A stretch of DNA of 64,000 nucleotides from Ravibacter arvi (GCF_039540405.1 NZ_BAABEY010000012.1:62001-126000); one strand, 5' to 3'; positions 8,268 to 17,518 are shown, counted from the first letter of the stretch. The notes: generated by a model from the sequence alone, not told the origin. Numbers and translations are program-made.

Positions 8268-9785
8268 ATGTCAAATGCGGCAAACATAGGGAAAATTACC
8301 CAGGTAATTGGACCGGTAGTAGACGTATCGTTTGAAAATCACAGCCACATGCCATCTATTCTGGATGCCTTGGAAGTCGTTAAAGCGAATGGCCAGAAGG
8401 TGGTACTGGAATGTCAGCAGCACTTAGGTGAGGACCGCGTACGCGCCATCGCTATGGAAGGTACCGAAGGTTTGCAGCGTGGCATGGAGGTTATTGCCAA
8501 GGGTGCTCCGATCAAAATGCCGATCGGTGAGCAAATCAAAGGCCGTCTTTTCAACGTCGTTGGAGACGCCATTGATGGTCTTAAAGATGTGGATGCCAGC
8601 AATGGGATCTCCATCCACCGTGCGGCGCCTAAATTTGAGGACCTGGCAACCGGTACCGAAATTCTTTATACAGGGATCAAGGTAATTGACCTTTTGGCCC
8701 CTTACGTAAAAGGTGGTAAAATCGGTTTGTTCGGGGGTGCCGGTGTAGGCAAAACCGTATTGATCCAGGAGCTGATCAATAACATTGCAAAAGCATATTC
8801 AGGACTTTCGGTGTTTGCCGGAGTCGGCGAGCGTACCCGTGAGGGTAATGACCTGATGCGCGAGATGATCGAAGCCGGTATTATCAAATACGGTGAGAAA
8901 TTTAAGCACAGCATGGAAAACGGGGGTTGGGACCTCGATAGCGTTGACTACGAGGAACTGAAAGAATCACAGGCAACCTTCGTATTCGGACAAATGAACG
9001 AACCTCCCGGAGCACGTGCCCGTGTTGCCCTTTCGGGTCTGACGGTTGCGGAATACTTCCGCGACGGCGAAGGTGACGGAAAAGGCCGCGATATCCTTTT
9101 CTTCATTGACAATATTTTCCGGTTTACCCAGGCAGGTTCGGAAGTATCAGCCCTTCTGGGCCGGATGCCTTCGGCGGTAGGTTACCAGCCGACGCTGGCA
9201 ACTGAAATGGGTGCCATGCAGGAGCGGATTACTTCTACAAAGAATGGATCTATCACGTCGGTTCAGGCCGTTTACGTACCTGCCGATGACTTGACTGACC
9301 CTGCTCCGGCAACTACTTTCGCCCACCTTGACGCAACTACCGTACTAAGCCGTAAAGTAGCTGAGAAAGGTATTTACCCTGCAGTGGATCCGCTTGACTC
9401 TACGTCAAGAATCCTTTCCGCCGAAGCACTTGGCGACGCGCACTATGCTTGTGCACAGCGCGTGAAAAACATTCTGCAGCGTTATAAAGAACTTCAGGAC
9501 ATCATCGCGATCCTTGGCTTGGAAGAACTTTCCGAAGAAGACAAACTGGTTGTGTCGCGCGCCCGTCGCGTAGAGCGCTTCCTGTCGCAACCTTTCTTCG
9601 TGGCTTCGCAGTTTACAGGTCTCGAAGGGGTGTTGGTTGATATTAACGATACCATCAAAGGTTTCAACCAAATCATCGACGGAGAGTTTGATCACCTTCC
9701 TGAAATGGCTTTCAACCTGGTGGGAACTATTGAGGATGCCGTCAGAAAAGGAGAAAAAATGCTGGCTGAAGCTTCAAAAGCTTAA
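8268..9785 (+). CDS. atpD: F1F0 ATP synthase subunit beta
   Basis: Catalytic F1 subunit, 505 residues. The P-loop GGAGVGKT is at 156-163, followed by GVGERTREGNDL, the Walker B region DILFFIDNIFRFTQAGSE and the conserved ALLGRMPSAVGYQPTLATEM stretch. It makes ATP from ADP and phosphate in the alpha3beta3 ring on the cytoplasmic side of the membrane. It has its own strong promoter and is followed only by atpC; the other ATP synthase genes are not in the window. A separate atpD-atpC pair is known in Bacteroidota. Confidence 0.98.
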   Translation: MSNAANIGKITQVIGPVVDVSFENHSHMPSILDALEVVKANGQKVVLECQQHLGEDRVRAIAMEGTEGLQRGMEVIAKGAPIKMPIGEQIKGRLFNVVGDAIDGLKDVDASNGISIHRAAPKFEDLATGTEILYTGIKVIDLLAPYVKGGKIGLFGGAGVGKTVLIQELINNIAKAYSGLSVFAGVGERTREGNDLMREMIEAGIIKYGEKFKHSMENGGWDLDSVDYEELKESQATFVFGQMNEPPGARARVALSGLTVAEYFRDGEGDGKGRDILFFIDNIFRFTQAGSEVSALLGRMPSAVGYQPTLATEMGAMQERITSTKNGSITSVQAVYVPADDLTDPAPATTFAHLDATTVLSRKVAEKGIYPAVDPLDSTSRILSAEALGDAHYACAQRVKNILQRYKELQDIIAILGLEELSEEDKLVVSRARRVERFLSQPFFVASQFTGLEGVLVDINDTIKGFNQIIDGEFDHLPEMAFNLVGTIEDAVRKGEKMLAEASKA

Positions 9786-9867
9786 TCCGTACTCCTTCTA
9801 GCAAATATTACGTTTTCCAGTTGCCCGGTATGCTTTGCCGGGCAACCCAAAACAAACCTCAAGCAAG

Positions 9868-10110
9868 ATGAATTTGGAAATCATAACACCTGACAAGAAG
9901 GTTTTTTCCGGAGAGGCTACTTCTGTTACTTTTCCGGGCTCAGAAGGGCAATTTCAGGTTTTAAACAGCCACGCACCTCTTGTGAGCACCCTTGGAAAAG
10001 GTGAAATCCTGATCGATACAGGTTCCGGCAAACAATCTTATACCGTTGACGGCGGTGTGGTGGAAGTGCTCAACAATAAGATACTGGTACTGGCTGAGGC
10101 TATCTTGTAG
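9868..10110 (+). CDS. atpC: F1F0 ATP synthase subunit epsilon, short form
   Basis: An 80-residue epsilon subunit that has only the N-terminal beta-sandwich (MNLEIITPDKKVFSGEATSV to the end, with the typical FPGSEGQFQVLNSHAPLVS segment). The C-terminal two-helix domain, which acts as an ATP-hydrolysis brake in many bacteria, is absent; proteobacterial forms are about 135 residues. The ATG at 9868 begins the conserved fold; the 11 codons upstream do not look conserved. It lies 82 bp after atpD and ends just before a strong terminator. Confidence 0.92.
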   Translation: MNLEIITPDKKVFSGEATSVTFPGSEGQFQVLNSHAPLVSTLGKGEILIDTGSGKQSYTVDGGVVEVLNNKILVLAEAIL

Positions 10111-10133
10111 ACAGGAACTATGCAAAATAATGA

Positions 10134-10170
10134 GGGGAATGAGAACCGGTTGTTCTCATTCCCCTTTTTT
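10134..10170 (+). terminator. Rho-independent terminator after atpC
   Basis: A perfect 13-bp stem (GGGGAATGAGAAC, 10134-10146, with GTTCTCATTCCCC, 10152-10164), a 5-nt loop (CGGTT) and six T's (10165-10170). It lies between the convergent ends of atpC and htpG and may also slow transcription coming from htpG. Confidence 0.92.
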
Positions 10171-10175
10171 GTTCG

Positions 10176-12002
10176 CTATAGAGTTGAAACCGTTCTTTGG
10201 ATAAACGCGGTCAGGTCGCTTCCCGAAAGCATGCCCTGCGACAGCAAGGCGAGATCGAAGAGCTGCTTCGCCAGCTTGCCTTTTTCTGTCTCATCTTCGG
10301 CAGCCAGGATTTTATTTACCAGCGGGTGATTGCCATTGACGGACACCGTGTACATCATCGGCATTTCGCCAAACATATTTCTCTGCCCCGAAGTGGCCTG
10401 CATATCCATCATCCTGCGGATAAATTCAGGGAAAGTGATGATTACCGGCAAGTCATCAGGTGAAAGCGGCTCGATGTTAACCGAAGCCGATTTATTGTCT
10501 GCCACCCCCTGGAACAGGCTTTTCAACGCCTCCTGGTCCTTTTCCGATAACAGATTTTCGGGCATGATTTCTTTCTCCACCAGCTTGTCAACCGTATCGG
10601 CATCCACGCGCTTCACACTTACTTTTTCCAGCTTCTGTTCCAGGCTGTTGATAAAATGAGAGTCGATCGGACTGTCGAGGACCAGAACATCGTAATCCTT
10701 CTTGCGTGCGGCAGCCACGAAAGCATCCTGCTTACCGGCGTCGGAAGTGTAGAGCCATACCTGGCGATCATCTTTGGTAGTCTGGTTTTCCTTTACTTTT
10801 TCGCGGTACTCATCGAAAGTAAAATACTGGCCCTCGGTATTTTTCAACAAACAGAAGTCCTTCGCTTTTTCGTAAAATTTCTCATCGCTGATAGCGCCGT
10901 ACTTCACAAACAACCCGATGTCTCCAAATTTCTTTTCGAAGCCTTCCCGGTCATTTTTGAATAGCTCTGCAAGCTTGTCAGCCACCTTCCGCGTAATGTA
11001 GCTGCCTATTTTTTTCACGTTTCCGTCCGCCTGAAGATAGCTTCTGGACACATTCAGCGGAATATCAGGGGAATCGATTACACCATGCAGCAACTGGAGG
11101 AAGTCAGGCACAATATCCTTCACTTCGTCGGTGATAAAAACCTGGCGGCTGTACAGTTGAATTTTCTCGCGCTGAAGCTGGAAATCGTTCTTTAGTTTTG
11201 GAAAGTACAAAACGCCCGTCAGGTTGAACGGGTAATCCACATTCAGGTGAATCCAGAAAAGCGGGTCTTCGCTGAAAGGGTAAAGCTCTTTATAAAAAGC
11301 AAGGTAATCTTCGTCTTTCAGATCAGCAGGATTCTTGATCCAGACGGGGGTCGGGTTGTTGATCACCTTCTCCTCGAACTCGATCGGGATGGGTAGAAAC
11401 TTCCCATACTTTTCAAGAATTTGCCGGAGCCGGGCGCCCTGGAGGAATTCCTCCGAATCGGGTGCAATGTGCAGCACGATGTCAGTTCCCCGCTGCTCTT
11501 TTACGGTAGGCTCAATTGTAAATTCAGTAGAGCCGTCACATTCCCACCGAACGGGCTGCGCCTCATCCCGGTAAGAACGTGTAAATATTTCCACTTTCGA
11601 GGCCACCATATAGGCAGAGTAGAAGCCCAGCCCGAAGTGGCCGATAATGCCGGCCTCGCCACCTTTATCCTTGTACTTTTCAACGAATTCGCTTGCTCCT
11701 GAAAACGCGATCTGGTTGATATATTTTTTGATCTCGTCGGCAGTCATCCCGATCCCGTTATCGCTGATCGTGACCGTTTTGGCCTCCTCGTCCAGCTTCA
11801 CCGTCACTTTCAGCTCCCCCAATTCACCTGTGAATTCGCCCATAGACGCCAATTGCTTCACTTTCTGTGTAGCATCGACCGCATTCGCAACCAATTCCCT
11901 CAGGAAGATTTCATGGTCGGAATAGAGAAATTTCTTGATGATAGGAAAAATATTTTCCGTGTGGATGCTTAGCGAACCTTTCTCCTGCTGCATTGTTTCC
12001 AT
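10176..12002 (-). CDS. htpG: Molecular chaperone HtpG (Hsp90)
   Basis: ATP-dependent cytosolic chaperone, 608 residues. The GHKL ATPase domain shows the family motifs FLRELVANAVDA (about 34-45), DNGIGMT and GHFGLGFYSAYMV; the middle domain and dimerising C-terminus follow at normal spacing. The first Met of the frame is used; Met4 is a possible alternative. It stands alone, convergent with atpC and divergent from the lipoprotein gene at 12148. I see no clear heat-shock operator upstream. Confidence 0.97.
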   Translation of the reverse strand: METMQQEKGSLSIHTENIFPIIKKFLYSDHEIFLRELVANAVDATQKVKQLASMGEFTGELGELKVTVKLDEEAKTVTISDNGIGMTADEIKKYINQIAFSGASEFVEKYKDKGGEAGIIGHFGLGFYSAYMVASKVEIFTRSYRDEAQPVRWECDGSTEFTIEPTVKEQRGTDIVLHIAPDSEEFLQGARLRQILEKYGKFLPIPIEFEEKVINNPTPVWIKNPADLKDEDYLAFYKELYPFSEDPLFWIHLNVDYPFNLTGVLYFPKLKNDFQLQREKIQLYSRQVFITDEVKDIVPDFLQLLHGVIDSPDIPLNVSRSYLQADGNVKKIGSYITRKVADKLAELFKNDREGFEKKFGDIGLFVKYGAISDEKFYEKAKDFCLLKNTEGQYFTFDEYREKVKENQTTKDDRQVWLYTSDAGKQDAFVAAARKKDYDVLVLDSPIDSHFINSLEQKLEKVSVKRVDADTVDKLVEKEIMPENLLSEKDQEALKSLFQGVADNKSASVNIEPLSPDDLPVIITFPEFIRRMMDMQATSGQRNMFGEMPMMYTVSVNGNHPLVNKILAAEDETEKGKLAKQLFDLALLSQGMLSGSDLTAFIQRTVSTL

Positions 12003-12147
12003 TTACGATATTTTGGTTTGGTACAGTTTTTTTATCTTAAATTCAGTAATCGCAATATGCAAACACAAAATTGCGTTCCAATACGTGAAAAAGTGTTGCA
12101 ATACTGCCAGAATGACAGCAATACTGTGTTTTAATTCAAAATTAGCA

Positions 12148-12693
12148 ATGAGAAAATTACTTTTGGCCGTTATCACCGGCTTGGTTTTGGGCTGTTCGAC
12201 CCCCAACAAAGTGCCTTTTACCAACTATACTGTTTTCACGGAAGAGCTAAGAAAAGACCTGGAATCGGCGGGTATTCCCCTGGAGAAGGTGCAGTTCTAC
12301 AATGACAAAATGCTGGTAATCAAACGTGAGGGCGTCAATCCGAACGATATCGGGGTTACTTCGGAAGGCAAGATCAGTATCCAGAACGGGAAAAGCGTGC
12401 ATACCATTACCATCCGGCCGTTTACTCCCGGTGTATCACTCAGCGCCGAGGCCGGGAAAATAAACGCTTCGTGGGATGACTCTCAACAGGACAAAGACGG
12501 TATTCCGTTCGTGATCACCGGCAACCAATACTACCTCTCCACCACTGAAGACTCCAAGATAAACTATAAAGACAACCTGTATGATGTGCAGAGTGGCGTG
12601 GGAGCCAGGCTATTTGTAAGCAAAGACCTTTTGAAACAGGTTAACTCACAACGCGAAACGCTGAAAGGCCGTCGCGTCGGGGGAGAAAACTAA
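12148..12693 (+). CDS. Putative lipoprotein of unknown function
   Basis: A 181-residue protein with a lipoprotein signal peptide: MRKLLLAVITGLVLGC, lipobox Cys at 16, followed by STPNKVPFTNY. The rest is soluble and beta-rich, and I recognise no domain. The segment HTITIRPFTPGVSLSAEAGK and the later description of a folded core suggest a small beta-barrel or sandwich. It would sit in the inner leaflet of the outer membrane or in the periplasm. The frame is open further upstream (to 11935) across htpG, but the ATG at 12148 gives a clean signal peptide. Confidence 0.75.
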   Translation: MRKLLLAVITGLVLGCSTPNKVPFTNYTVFTEELRKDLESAGIPLEKVQFYNDKMLVIKREGVNPNDIGVTSEGKISIQNGKSVHTITIRPFTPGVSLSAEAGKINASWDDSQQDKDGIPFVITGNQYYLSTTEDSKINYKDNLYDVQSGVGARLFVSKDLLKQVNSQRETLKGRRVGGEN

Positions 12694-12791
12694 AAGGGGA
12701 TAGGGGGGAGCCGGATATTCCTGCAAGCCGTCGAAATGAAGGGGGGCCATTGTTCTTCCCGGGGCTGCAGGGGACTCTTCCCCCATCCATA

Positions 12792-13451
12792 CTAGAATAA
12801 GTGTCGCTTGTAAGCCAGTGCAATCGCCTGGGCAATATTTTTCGCACCCGTCTTCTCAATAATTCGCTGACGGTATCCCTCCACGGTACGGCTGCTTATA
12901 AAAAGCTTATCCCCTATTTCCGCAGTGGAAAGCCCGTCGCAAAGCAGCCTTAAAACATCTTTCTCACGCGTAGACAGATCTGACGCGAAGGGTGCATTGA
13001 AAACCACCGGCGCCGCATCGGCCTTCTTTGACAATAGCTTCCGGTGCAAAACCTTCCCTACAAAGTCACTGTAATAAGCCCCCTCCTCATACACCTGCCT
13101 GATTGCTTTTTCAACCTCTTCCGGGGACGAATCTTTCAGGAGATAACCGTTCACGCCCTGCTCCAGCATGTGCGTCACAAAGCGGTCTTCATCGTACATG
13201 GAAATGATAATGATTTTGACCTCGGGGAATCGATCTTTCATAATTTCGGTGGCCTTTATGCCATCCATCACCGGCATGTTGATATCCAGCAGCACAATGT
13301 CACAAGGCTGCTCTGCCAACCGGTCAATCAGTTCCTGCCCGTTACCGGCTTCAAAGGCGAAGCAGAATTCATCCACCCCTGACAGCATGGATACGAACCC
13401 CATCCTGAACAGGCGATGGTCATCCGCAATACCGAGTACAATTTTTCCCAT
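12792..13451 (-). CDS. NarL/LuxR-family response regulator
   Basis: A 219-residue regulator. The receiver domain carries acidic residues D10-D11, phospho-acceptor D56 (IVLLDINMPVMDG) and K106 (GYLLKDSS). The C-terminal LuxR helix-turn-helix (about 150-215: LSTREKDVLRLLCDGLSTAE, ISSRTVEGYRQRI) binds DNA as a dimer after phosphorylation. It is the last gene of a four-gene run and lies 32 bp after its cognate HisKA_3 kinase gene. Confidence 0.95.
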   Translation of the reverse strand: MGKIVLGIADDHRLFRMGFVSMLSGVDEFCFAFEAGNGQELIDRLAEQPCDIVLLDINMPVMDGIKATEIMKDRFPEVKIIIISMYDEDRFVTHMLEQGVNGYLLKDSSPEEVEKAIRQVYEEGAYYSDFVGKVLHRKLLSKKADAAPVVFNAPFASDLSTREKDVLRLLCDGLSTAEIGDKLFISSRTVEGYRQRIIEKTGAKNIAQAIALAYKRHLF

Positions 13452-13483
13452 TTAGATTGGTCTGTTTTGCAAAACTCAGCGCA

Positions 13484-14302
13484 CTAGGCTCCTGTTTCTT
13501 CCCTGGAAACAAGCGGAACTGAAACCACAACACTCGTACCCTCACCCATACGCTCGTACTTTGCACTTCCGTTTAATATGCTTAACCTGCTTTCAATATT
13601 TTTCAATCCCAGTCCGCTGCTTTTACTTATCCTGGCAGCATCCGCATCGAATCCAGAACCATTGTCCCTTACTCTTACCCAAATACGTTGGGACTGGCTG
13701 TAAATCTCTATGCCGATTGTCGAAGCATTCGCATGCTTTAGCGCGTTGTTGACCAATTCCTGGATCACCCTGAAAAGCGTGAGCTCTGTCTTGGGGGCCA
13801 GGCGCGGTATCTGTTGCCCGTTCTCTATCAGCCTGACACGCGTTCCATCCATGCCTGAAAACTTTACGATCAGGTCTTCCACAGCCGCCTCCAGCCCGAA
13901 TTGCTCCAACGTGGTAGGAACCAGCGCCTTTGAAATTCTGCGCACGTTGGTCATGGTTTCATCCAGCAAACCCCGGATTTTAAGCACCATTTCCTTATTG
14001 TCTTCCGAGGTAGCACCCAGGCCCTGCTGCAATTGATTGACGCTCATTTTGGTAAGCGAAAGCATTACCCCGATATCATCGTGAAGCTCCCCGGCCATCC
14101 TTCTCCGCTCGGCTTCCTCCGAATCCAATGCCGTCTCGAGCAGGCTCTTCTGATATTCCCTTTGCACATCGCCGAGTTCCTTCTCCTGTTTCATCTGCCG
14201 CCGCTGGTATTGTATAGCAAAAACAACAATAAAGCCGGCCATCAGGAGCATGGACAAAAAACCAAACAGAATCCCTATTGCGATTTGATTTTGCTCAATC
14301 AT
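13484..14302 (-). CDS. Sensor histidine kinase, HisKA_3 (NarX/DesK) type, without a sensor domain
   Basis: A 272-residue kinase with one membrane helix near its start (about 7-31), a short coiled linker, the HisKA_3 dimerisation helix with phospho-acceptor H74 in GELHDDIGVMLS, and a C-terminal HATPase_c domain (N-box ELVNNALKHANAS, then RDNGSGF and GLGLKNIESR). There is no periplasmic or PAS domain; only about six residues precede the membrane helix. It overlaps the upstream membrane-protein gene by 8 bp, so the two are probably translated together, and it should phosphorylate the regulator encoded at 12792-13451. Confidence 0.93.
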   Translation of the reverse strand: MIEQNQIAIGILFGFLSMLLMAGFIVVFAIQYQRRQMKQEKELGDVQREYQKSLLETALDSEEAERRRMAGELHDDIGVMLSLTKMSVNQLQQGLGATSEDNKEMVLKIRGLLDETMTNVRRISKALVPTTLEQFGLEAAVEDLIVKFSGMDGTRVRLIENGQQIPRLAPKTELTLFRVIQELVNNALKHANASTIGIEIYSQSQRIWVRVRDNGSGFDADAARISKSSGLGLKNIESRLSILNGSAKYERMGEGTSVVVSVPLVSREETGA

Positions 14303-14990
14303 TGTTTTGAGAAGTAATCAATCCCACCGCAACCGCCAAAATCAGGATAGTCAGGAGGTCCATGTAGTCCGGAATTAGATCCAAAGCACCCAGATCCAGC
14401 CGCCCATGCATACGAGCATAGTAATAGAGAAACGGTGCAAAAAAAACCCGGGACGCGAAAAAAAACATCCAGGCAACTACAGTTACAAATCTTGCCGAGG
14501 CCAACAGATTAACCACCTTCAATGACTTCAGCAATTCGTAAAAATACAGCAGTATCCATAACAGCATCAGTATACACTCCAAAACCCCGATATATCTAAC
14601 CCAAAAGTGCTCCTGGTCGCTATTGCCAGGTTGATAGGAAACATATATCTCTCCGACACTGAGCATTAAAAAGATGGGAATCATCCATTTAATCGTCTGC
14701 CTCAACTTTTTCGACTCCAGGAATTGGTACATCATACTGCTCAATAAAACGTACCGGAGGGGCACATGTAGATTGTGCAGCAAAATATTATTTTGCCCCG
14801 TCGCAGCGGTATAAATCATCGCCCAATCCAGTACAAACTTGCAGATTAGATAAATCAACAGCAAGCGGAAGCCTACCTCAAGTTTCCTATACTTTGCAAC
14901 CAGTATTCCAATCGGGATCAGTGTAACAAAAACACTTAGGTAAATCGGGTAGTACTCAAAAAATAAAAGAATGAGCCGTAACGTTTTCAC
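14295..14990 (-). CDS. Polytopic membrane protein, probable sensor partner of the adjacent kinase
   Basis: A 231-residue protein with about seven hydrophobic helices and short loops; no known family recognised. It overlaps the kinase gene by 8 bp and lies 16 bp after the small gene at 15007-15354. Because the kinase lacks a sensing domain, I infer that this protein supplies signal detection or holds the kinase in the membrane. That is an inference from gene order and architecture only. An enzyme or transporter role cannot be excluded. Confidence 0.7.
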   Translation of the reverse strand: MKTLRLILLFFEYYPIYLSVFVTLIPIGILVAKYRKLEVGFRLLLIYLICKFVLDWAMIYTAATGQNNILLHNLHVPLRYVLLSSMMYQFLESKKLRQTIKWMIPIFLMLSVGEIYVSYQPGNSDQEHFWVRYIGVLECILMLLWILLYFYELLKSLKVVNLLASARFVTVVAWMFFFASRVFFAPFLYYYARMHGRLDLGALDLIPDYMDLLTILILAVAVGLITSQNND

Positions 14991-15006
14991 CGAATTTCAA
15001 ACTTGT

Positions 15007-15354
15007 CTAGTTATCCGGCGGAATGGGTGGAAAACATTTCGGCGGACATGAAGGGCCGGCTGCAAGCACCTGGCCTGCCAATACGTTGCCATTTTCATCT
15101 ACCGCCATAACAACCAGGCGAGGGTTATTAAGCTTTTCGTCTGCTACGAAATGAAATTTAAATGCAACACACTTGCTGTCTGCCTCATCGAGGAGCTGCT
15201 GTAGCCTGGCTTTTCCAAAAACCTGGTAATGCGTATAGTCTGTTGACTTGATTTCGCTTTCCTTGTAGAAAGCGCGGGTCTTCAAAATGAGTTCATCCGC
15301 CTCGGTCTGAGAAATGAAAGAACCATCATTTTCCGTAAAATGGATATCGGACAT
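15007..15354 (-). CDS. Small protein of unknown function with Cys/Pro-rich C-terminus
   Basis: A 115-residue soluble protein from the start at 15354 (MSDIHFTEN); 15396 is a less likely start that adds 14 unconserved-looking residues. The body is a mixed alpha/beta segment (for example FGKARLQQLLDEADSKC and LVVMAVDENGNVLAG). It ends in the striking tail GPSCPPKCFPPIPPDN. There is no signal peptide. It is the first gene of the run that continues with the membrane protein, kinase and regulator. The tail could bind metal, form a disulfide or be a processed peptide; none of these is shown by the sequence. Confidence 0.65.
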   Translation of the reverse strand: MSDIHFTENDGSFISQTEADELILKTRAFYKESEIKSTDYTHYQVFGKARLQQLLDEADSKCVAFKFHFVADEKLNNPRLVVMAVDENGNVLAGQVLAAGPSCPPKCFPPIPPDN

Positions 15355-15473
15355 AGAAGATGGGGGGTTGGTAAAACTTTCGCCCAAGATACCCACTTCA
15401 CGGCCTCCCGGACATACCGTTTAATAAATAACGCGGGGCAATGCTATGCCCCCTCGCCGCTAACCGCTGCCGC

Positions 15474-16247
15474 TCAGGCGATACGCTGCCTCACGCTTTC
15501 GTATAAAATGACCGAAGCAGCCGCTGAAACATTGAGGGAATCCACTTCACCCAACAGCGGAATCGCTACCCTGACGCCCGCCAGTTCCAGCAGATCCGGA
15601 GAAATGCCGTCTTCCTCCGACCCCATTATGATTACCGTAGGCGTCGTAAAATCAGCCTGGTAAAGAGGAGTTGAGGATTTTTCCGTACAGGCTATACATT
15701 GAAGGCCGCTTTCCAGCAGGTAGCGGACTACCTCTTTAAGGCTCTCTTCCCGGCAAATAGGCATATAGTTAAGCGCGCCCGAGGAGGTCTTCATCGCATC
15801 GGCATTGATCATTGCCCCGCCTTTGGCCGGCACGATCACCGCCTGAACGCCGGCACACTCGGCGGTTCTGACAATAGCGCCAAAATTTCTGACATCCGTT
15901 ACCCGGTCAAGCAGCAGGAACAGGGGCACTTTACCCGCTTCATACACCTGGGTTAGTACGTTGTGCACTGGCGCGTAACGAATAGGCGACAAGAAGCAAA
16001 CGACCCCCTGGTGGTTTTTCCGGGTAAGCCGGTTGAGTTTTTCCAGCGGGACCCGGTGAATCGCGATCTGCCTGCTTTCCGCAAGCTTCACGATTTCGTT
16101 CATTCCCATTTCACGTTGGATGAACAGCCGCTCGACCTCTTTGCCTGAGCGCAACGTTTCTAAAACCGGCTGAACGCCGAATGCCATATCTCCTTGCGGA
16201 GGTCTCTTTTTTACAGGTCTTCTTACCTGATATTGCCGGTTCTCCAT
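15474..16247 (-). CDS. rlmB: 23S rRNA 2'-O-methyltransferase RlmB-like (SpoU/TrmH family)
   Basis: A 257-residue SPOUT methyltransferase. An N-terminal substrate-binding domain (FGVQPVLETLRSGKEVERLF) is followed by the SpoU knot domain with motif 1 DRVTDVRNFGAIVRTAECAG, motif 2 IIMGSEEDGISPDLLELA and motif 3 AIPLLGEVDSLNVSAAASV. RlmB methylates G2251 of 23S rRNA; TrmH paralogues act on tRNA, so the exact target is inferred. The start at 16247 overlaps the end of the GWxTD gene by 25 bp (46 bp if the upstream GTG/ATG at 16268 is used), which suggests coupled translation. Confidence 0.88.
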   Translation of the reverse strand: MENRQYQVRRPVKKRPPQGDMAFGVQPVLETLRSGKEVERLFIQREMGMNEIVKLAESRQIAIHRVPLEKLNRLTRKNHQGVVCFLSPIRYAPVHNVLTQVYEAGKVPLFLLLDRVTDVRNFGAIVRTAECAGVQAVIVPAKGGAMINADAMKTSSGALNYMPICREESLKEVVRYLLESGLQCIACTEKSSTPLYQADFTTPTVIIMGSEEDGISPDLLELAGVRVAIPLLGEVDSLNVSAAASVILYESVRQRIA

Positions 16248-17518
16248 GCTTCTACCATCGGGTACCAAATGGGCTGATATTCGACATAGCGAACCAGTTC
16301 ATAGTGGTTATCGACGAATTGATTGGTTCTTTTATTAAAAGTAAAATTAATATTATTGGCGCTCCCCCGCTGGTTATAGACCCAAACTTCCCGGTCCTTG
16401 CTCCGCTGAACTTTGTCCGGATTGCCCAGGACAATAAAAATCATTCCCTTATCGGTCTTCCAGCCCTCCTTATAGGTCGTAAACAGGCGATTGGCCTCCT
16501 CCACTCTTTCATAATAGCTTCTGATCATGCTGCGCGCCAGGTCCTGGTTGCCATTAACCAGCGACAGCCAGTACCGGTCGAGCGCTTTCTTGGCATTTTC
16601 AGTATTCTGCATGTTTTTGATCTCGGCATTGGTACTCATGTACTGTATCGGCCCCGTCAATTGCTCCGGATAAGTCATTTTCGGAAAACGGTCATTGGTG
16701 ACAAGCAAACCAATACCATCGTGTTTCGCAGTGTCGGCAACAAAATAGTAAAGTCCTTTTCTGTTCAGGGCAAGTTCCTCACCGGGAACCGTACTGAAAG
16801 CACTATCTACCTTAAGGGTCCGGGGCGTACCTTTTGCGGAGGTATTCATAGGTGAACTCGCAGGATCAAAGGTATGCCGGTAATAGGATGCCATAAGAGG
16901 CACCGTTTGTCCGGAAAGGCTTTTGATCACCACCCGCTCCTGCTCCCGTACAAAATTCCGGTTGAGCAAATTGCCGGTAGCCACGTCAAAAACACCATAC
17001 TGATCACCGGTACGTAGATTGGAGAACCGCACCGGCAGGTCATTCAGAGATTTTTTCAGCGTGCCCGCCTCGCTGATTTCACTGAGCACTACCCCTGCTT
17101 CTTTTCCCGATGGTTTCTTTATGTCGAACTGCACGAGTATATGATCTCCCGCCCTGGTAACGGAATTACCGTCGAGCGGTACATTCCCGTACCCCAATCG
17201 GTCACGGCTTCCGTAGTCGCTGTATACCACATAATTCAGGTTGAACTTACCGGTAAACTCCTCTACGGTCAACGGGTTTTTCCCCTTGTAAACTGTCACA
17301 AAAAGGTAAACGCGTGTGTTATCCGCGTCCTTATCAAGGAACTTAGACTCAATGACGGGCGGCGAAAACTCTTCGGATTCCGCACCCCTCGCAGCAGTCC
17401 CCATTTCCCCCTGCTTATTAATTCCCTTCATGGCCTGATCCGCCTTCCTTGAGGAGGAACAACCGGCCATTCCGGCTGCTATAAAAATTCCGAAAAGACC
17501 CCAAAAGTACTTTTTCAT
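16223..17518 (-). CDS. GWxTD-domain lipoprotein
   Basis: A 431-residue lipoprotein: signal MKKYFWGLFGIFIAAGMAGC with lipobox Cys20. The C-terminal GWxTD domain, typical of Bacteroidota, contains the name motif GWKTD at 352-356 followed by KGMIFIVLGNPDKV and the repeated aromatic residues of the terminal 30 positions. The middle is beta-rich. The function of the family is unknown. Its last 25 bp overlap rlmB, which is an unexpected partner and probably reflects shared transcription rather than shared function. Confidence 0.88.
   Translation of the reverse strand: MKKYFWGLFGIFIAAGMAGCSSSRKADQAMKGINKQGEMGTAARGAESEEFSPPVIESKFLDKDADNTRVYLFVTVYKGKNPLTVEEFTGKFNLNYVVYSDYGSRDRLGYGNVPLDGNSVTRAGDHILVQFDIKKPSGKEAGVVLSEISEAGTLKKSLNDLPVRFSNLRTGDQYGVFDVATGNLLNRNFVREQERVVIKSLSGQTVPLMASYYRHTFDPASSPMNTSAKGTPRTLKVDSAFSTVPGEELALNRKGLYYFVADTAKHDGIGLLVTNDRFPKMTYPEQLTGPIQYMSTNAEIKNMQNTENAKKALDRYWLSLVNGNQDLARSMIRSYYERVEEANRLFTTYKEGWKTDKGMIFIVLGNPDKVQRSKDREVWVYNQRGSANNINFTFNKRTNQFVDNHYELVRYVEYQPIWYPMVEAWRTGNIR

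Noticed and set aside
16223..16247. Frameshift or fusion between the GWxTD and rlmB genes
   Set aside because: Both proteins have complete domains; the short overlap is an ordinary gene overlap in different frames.
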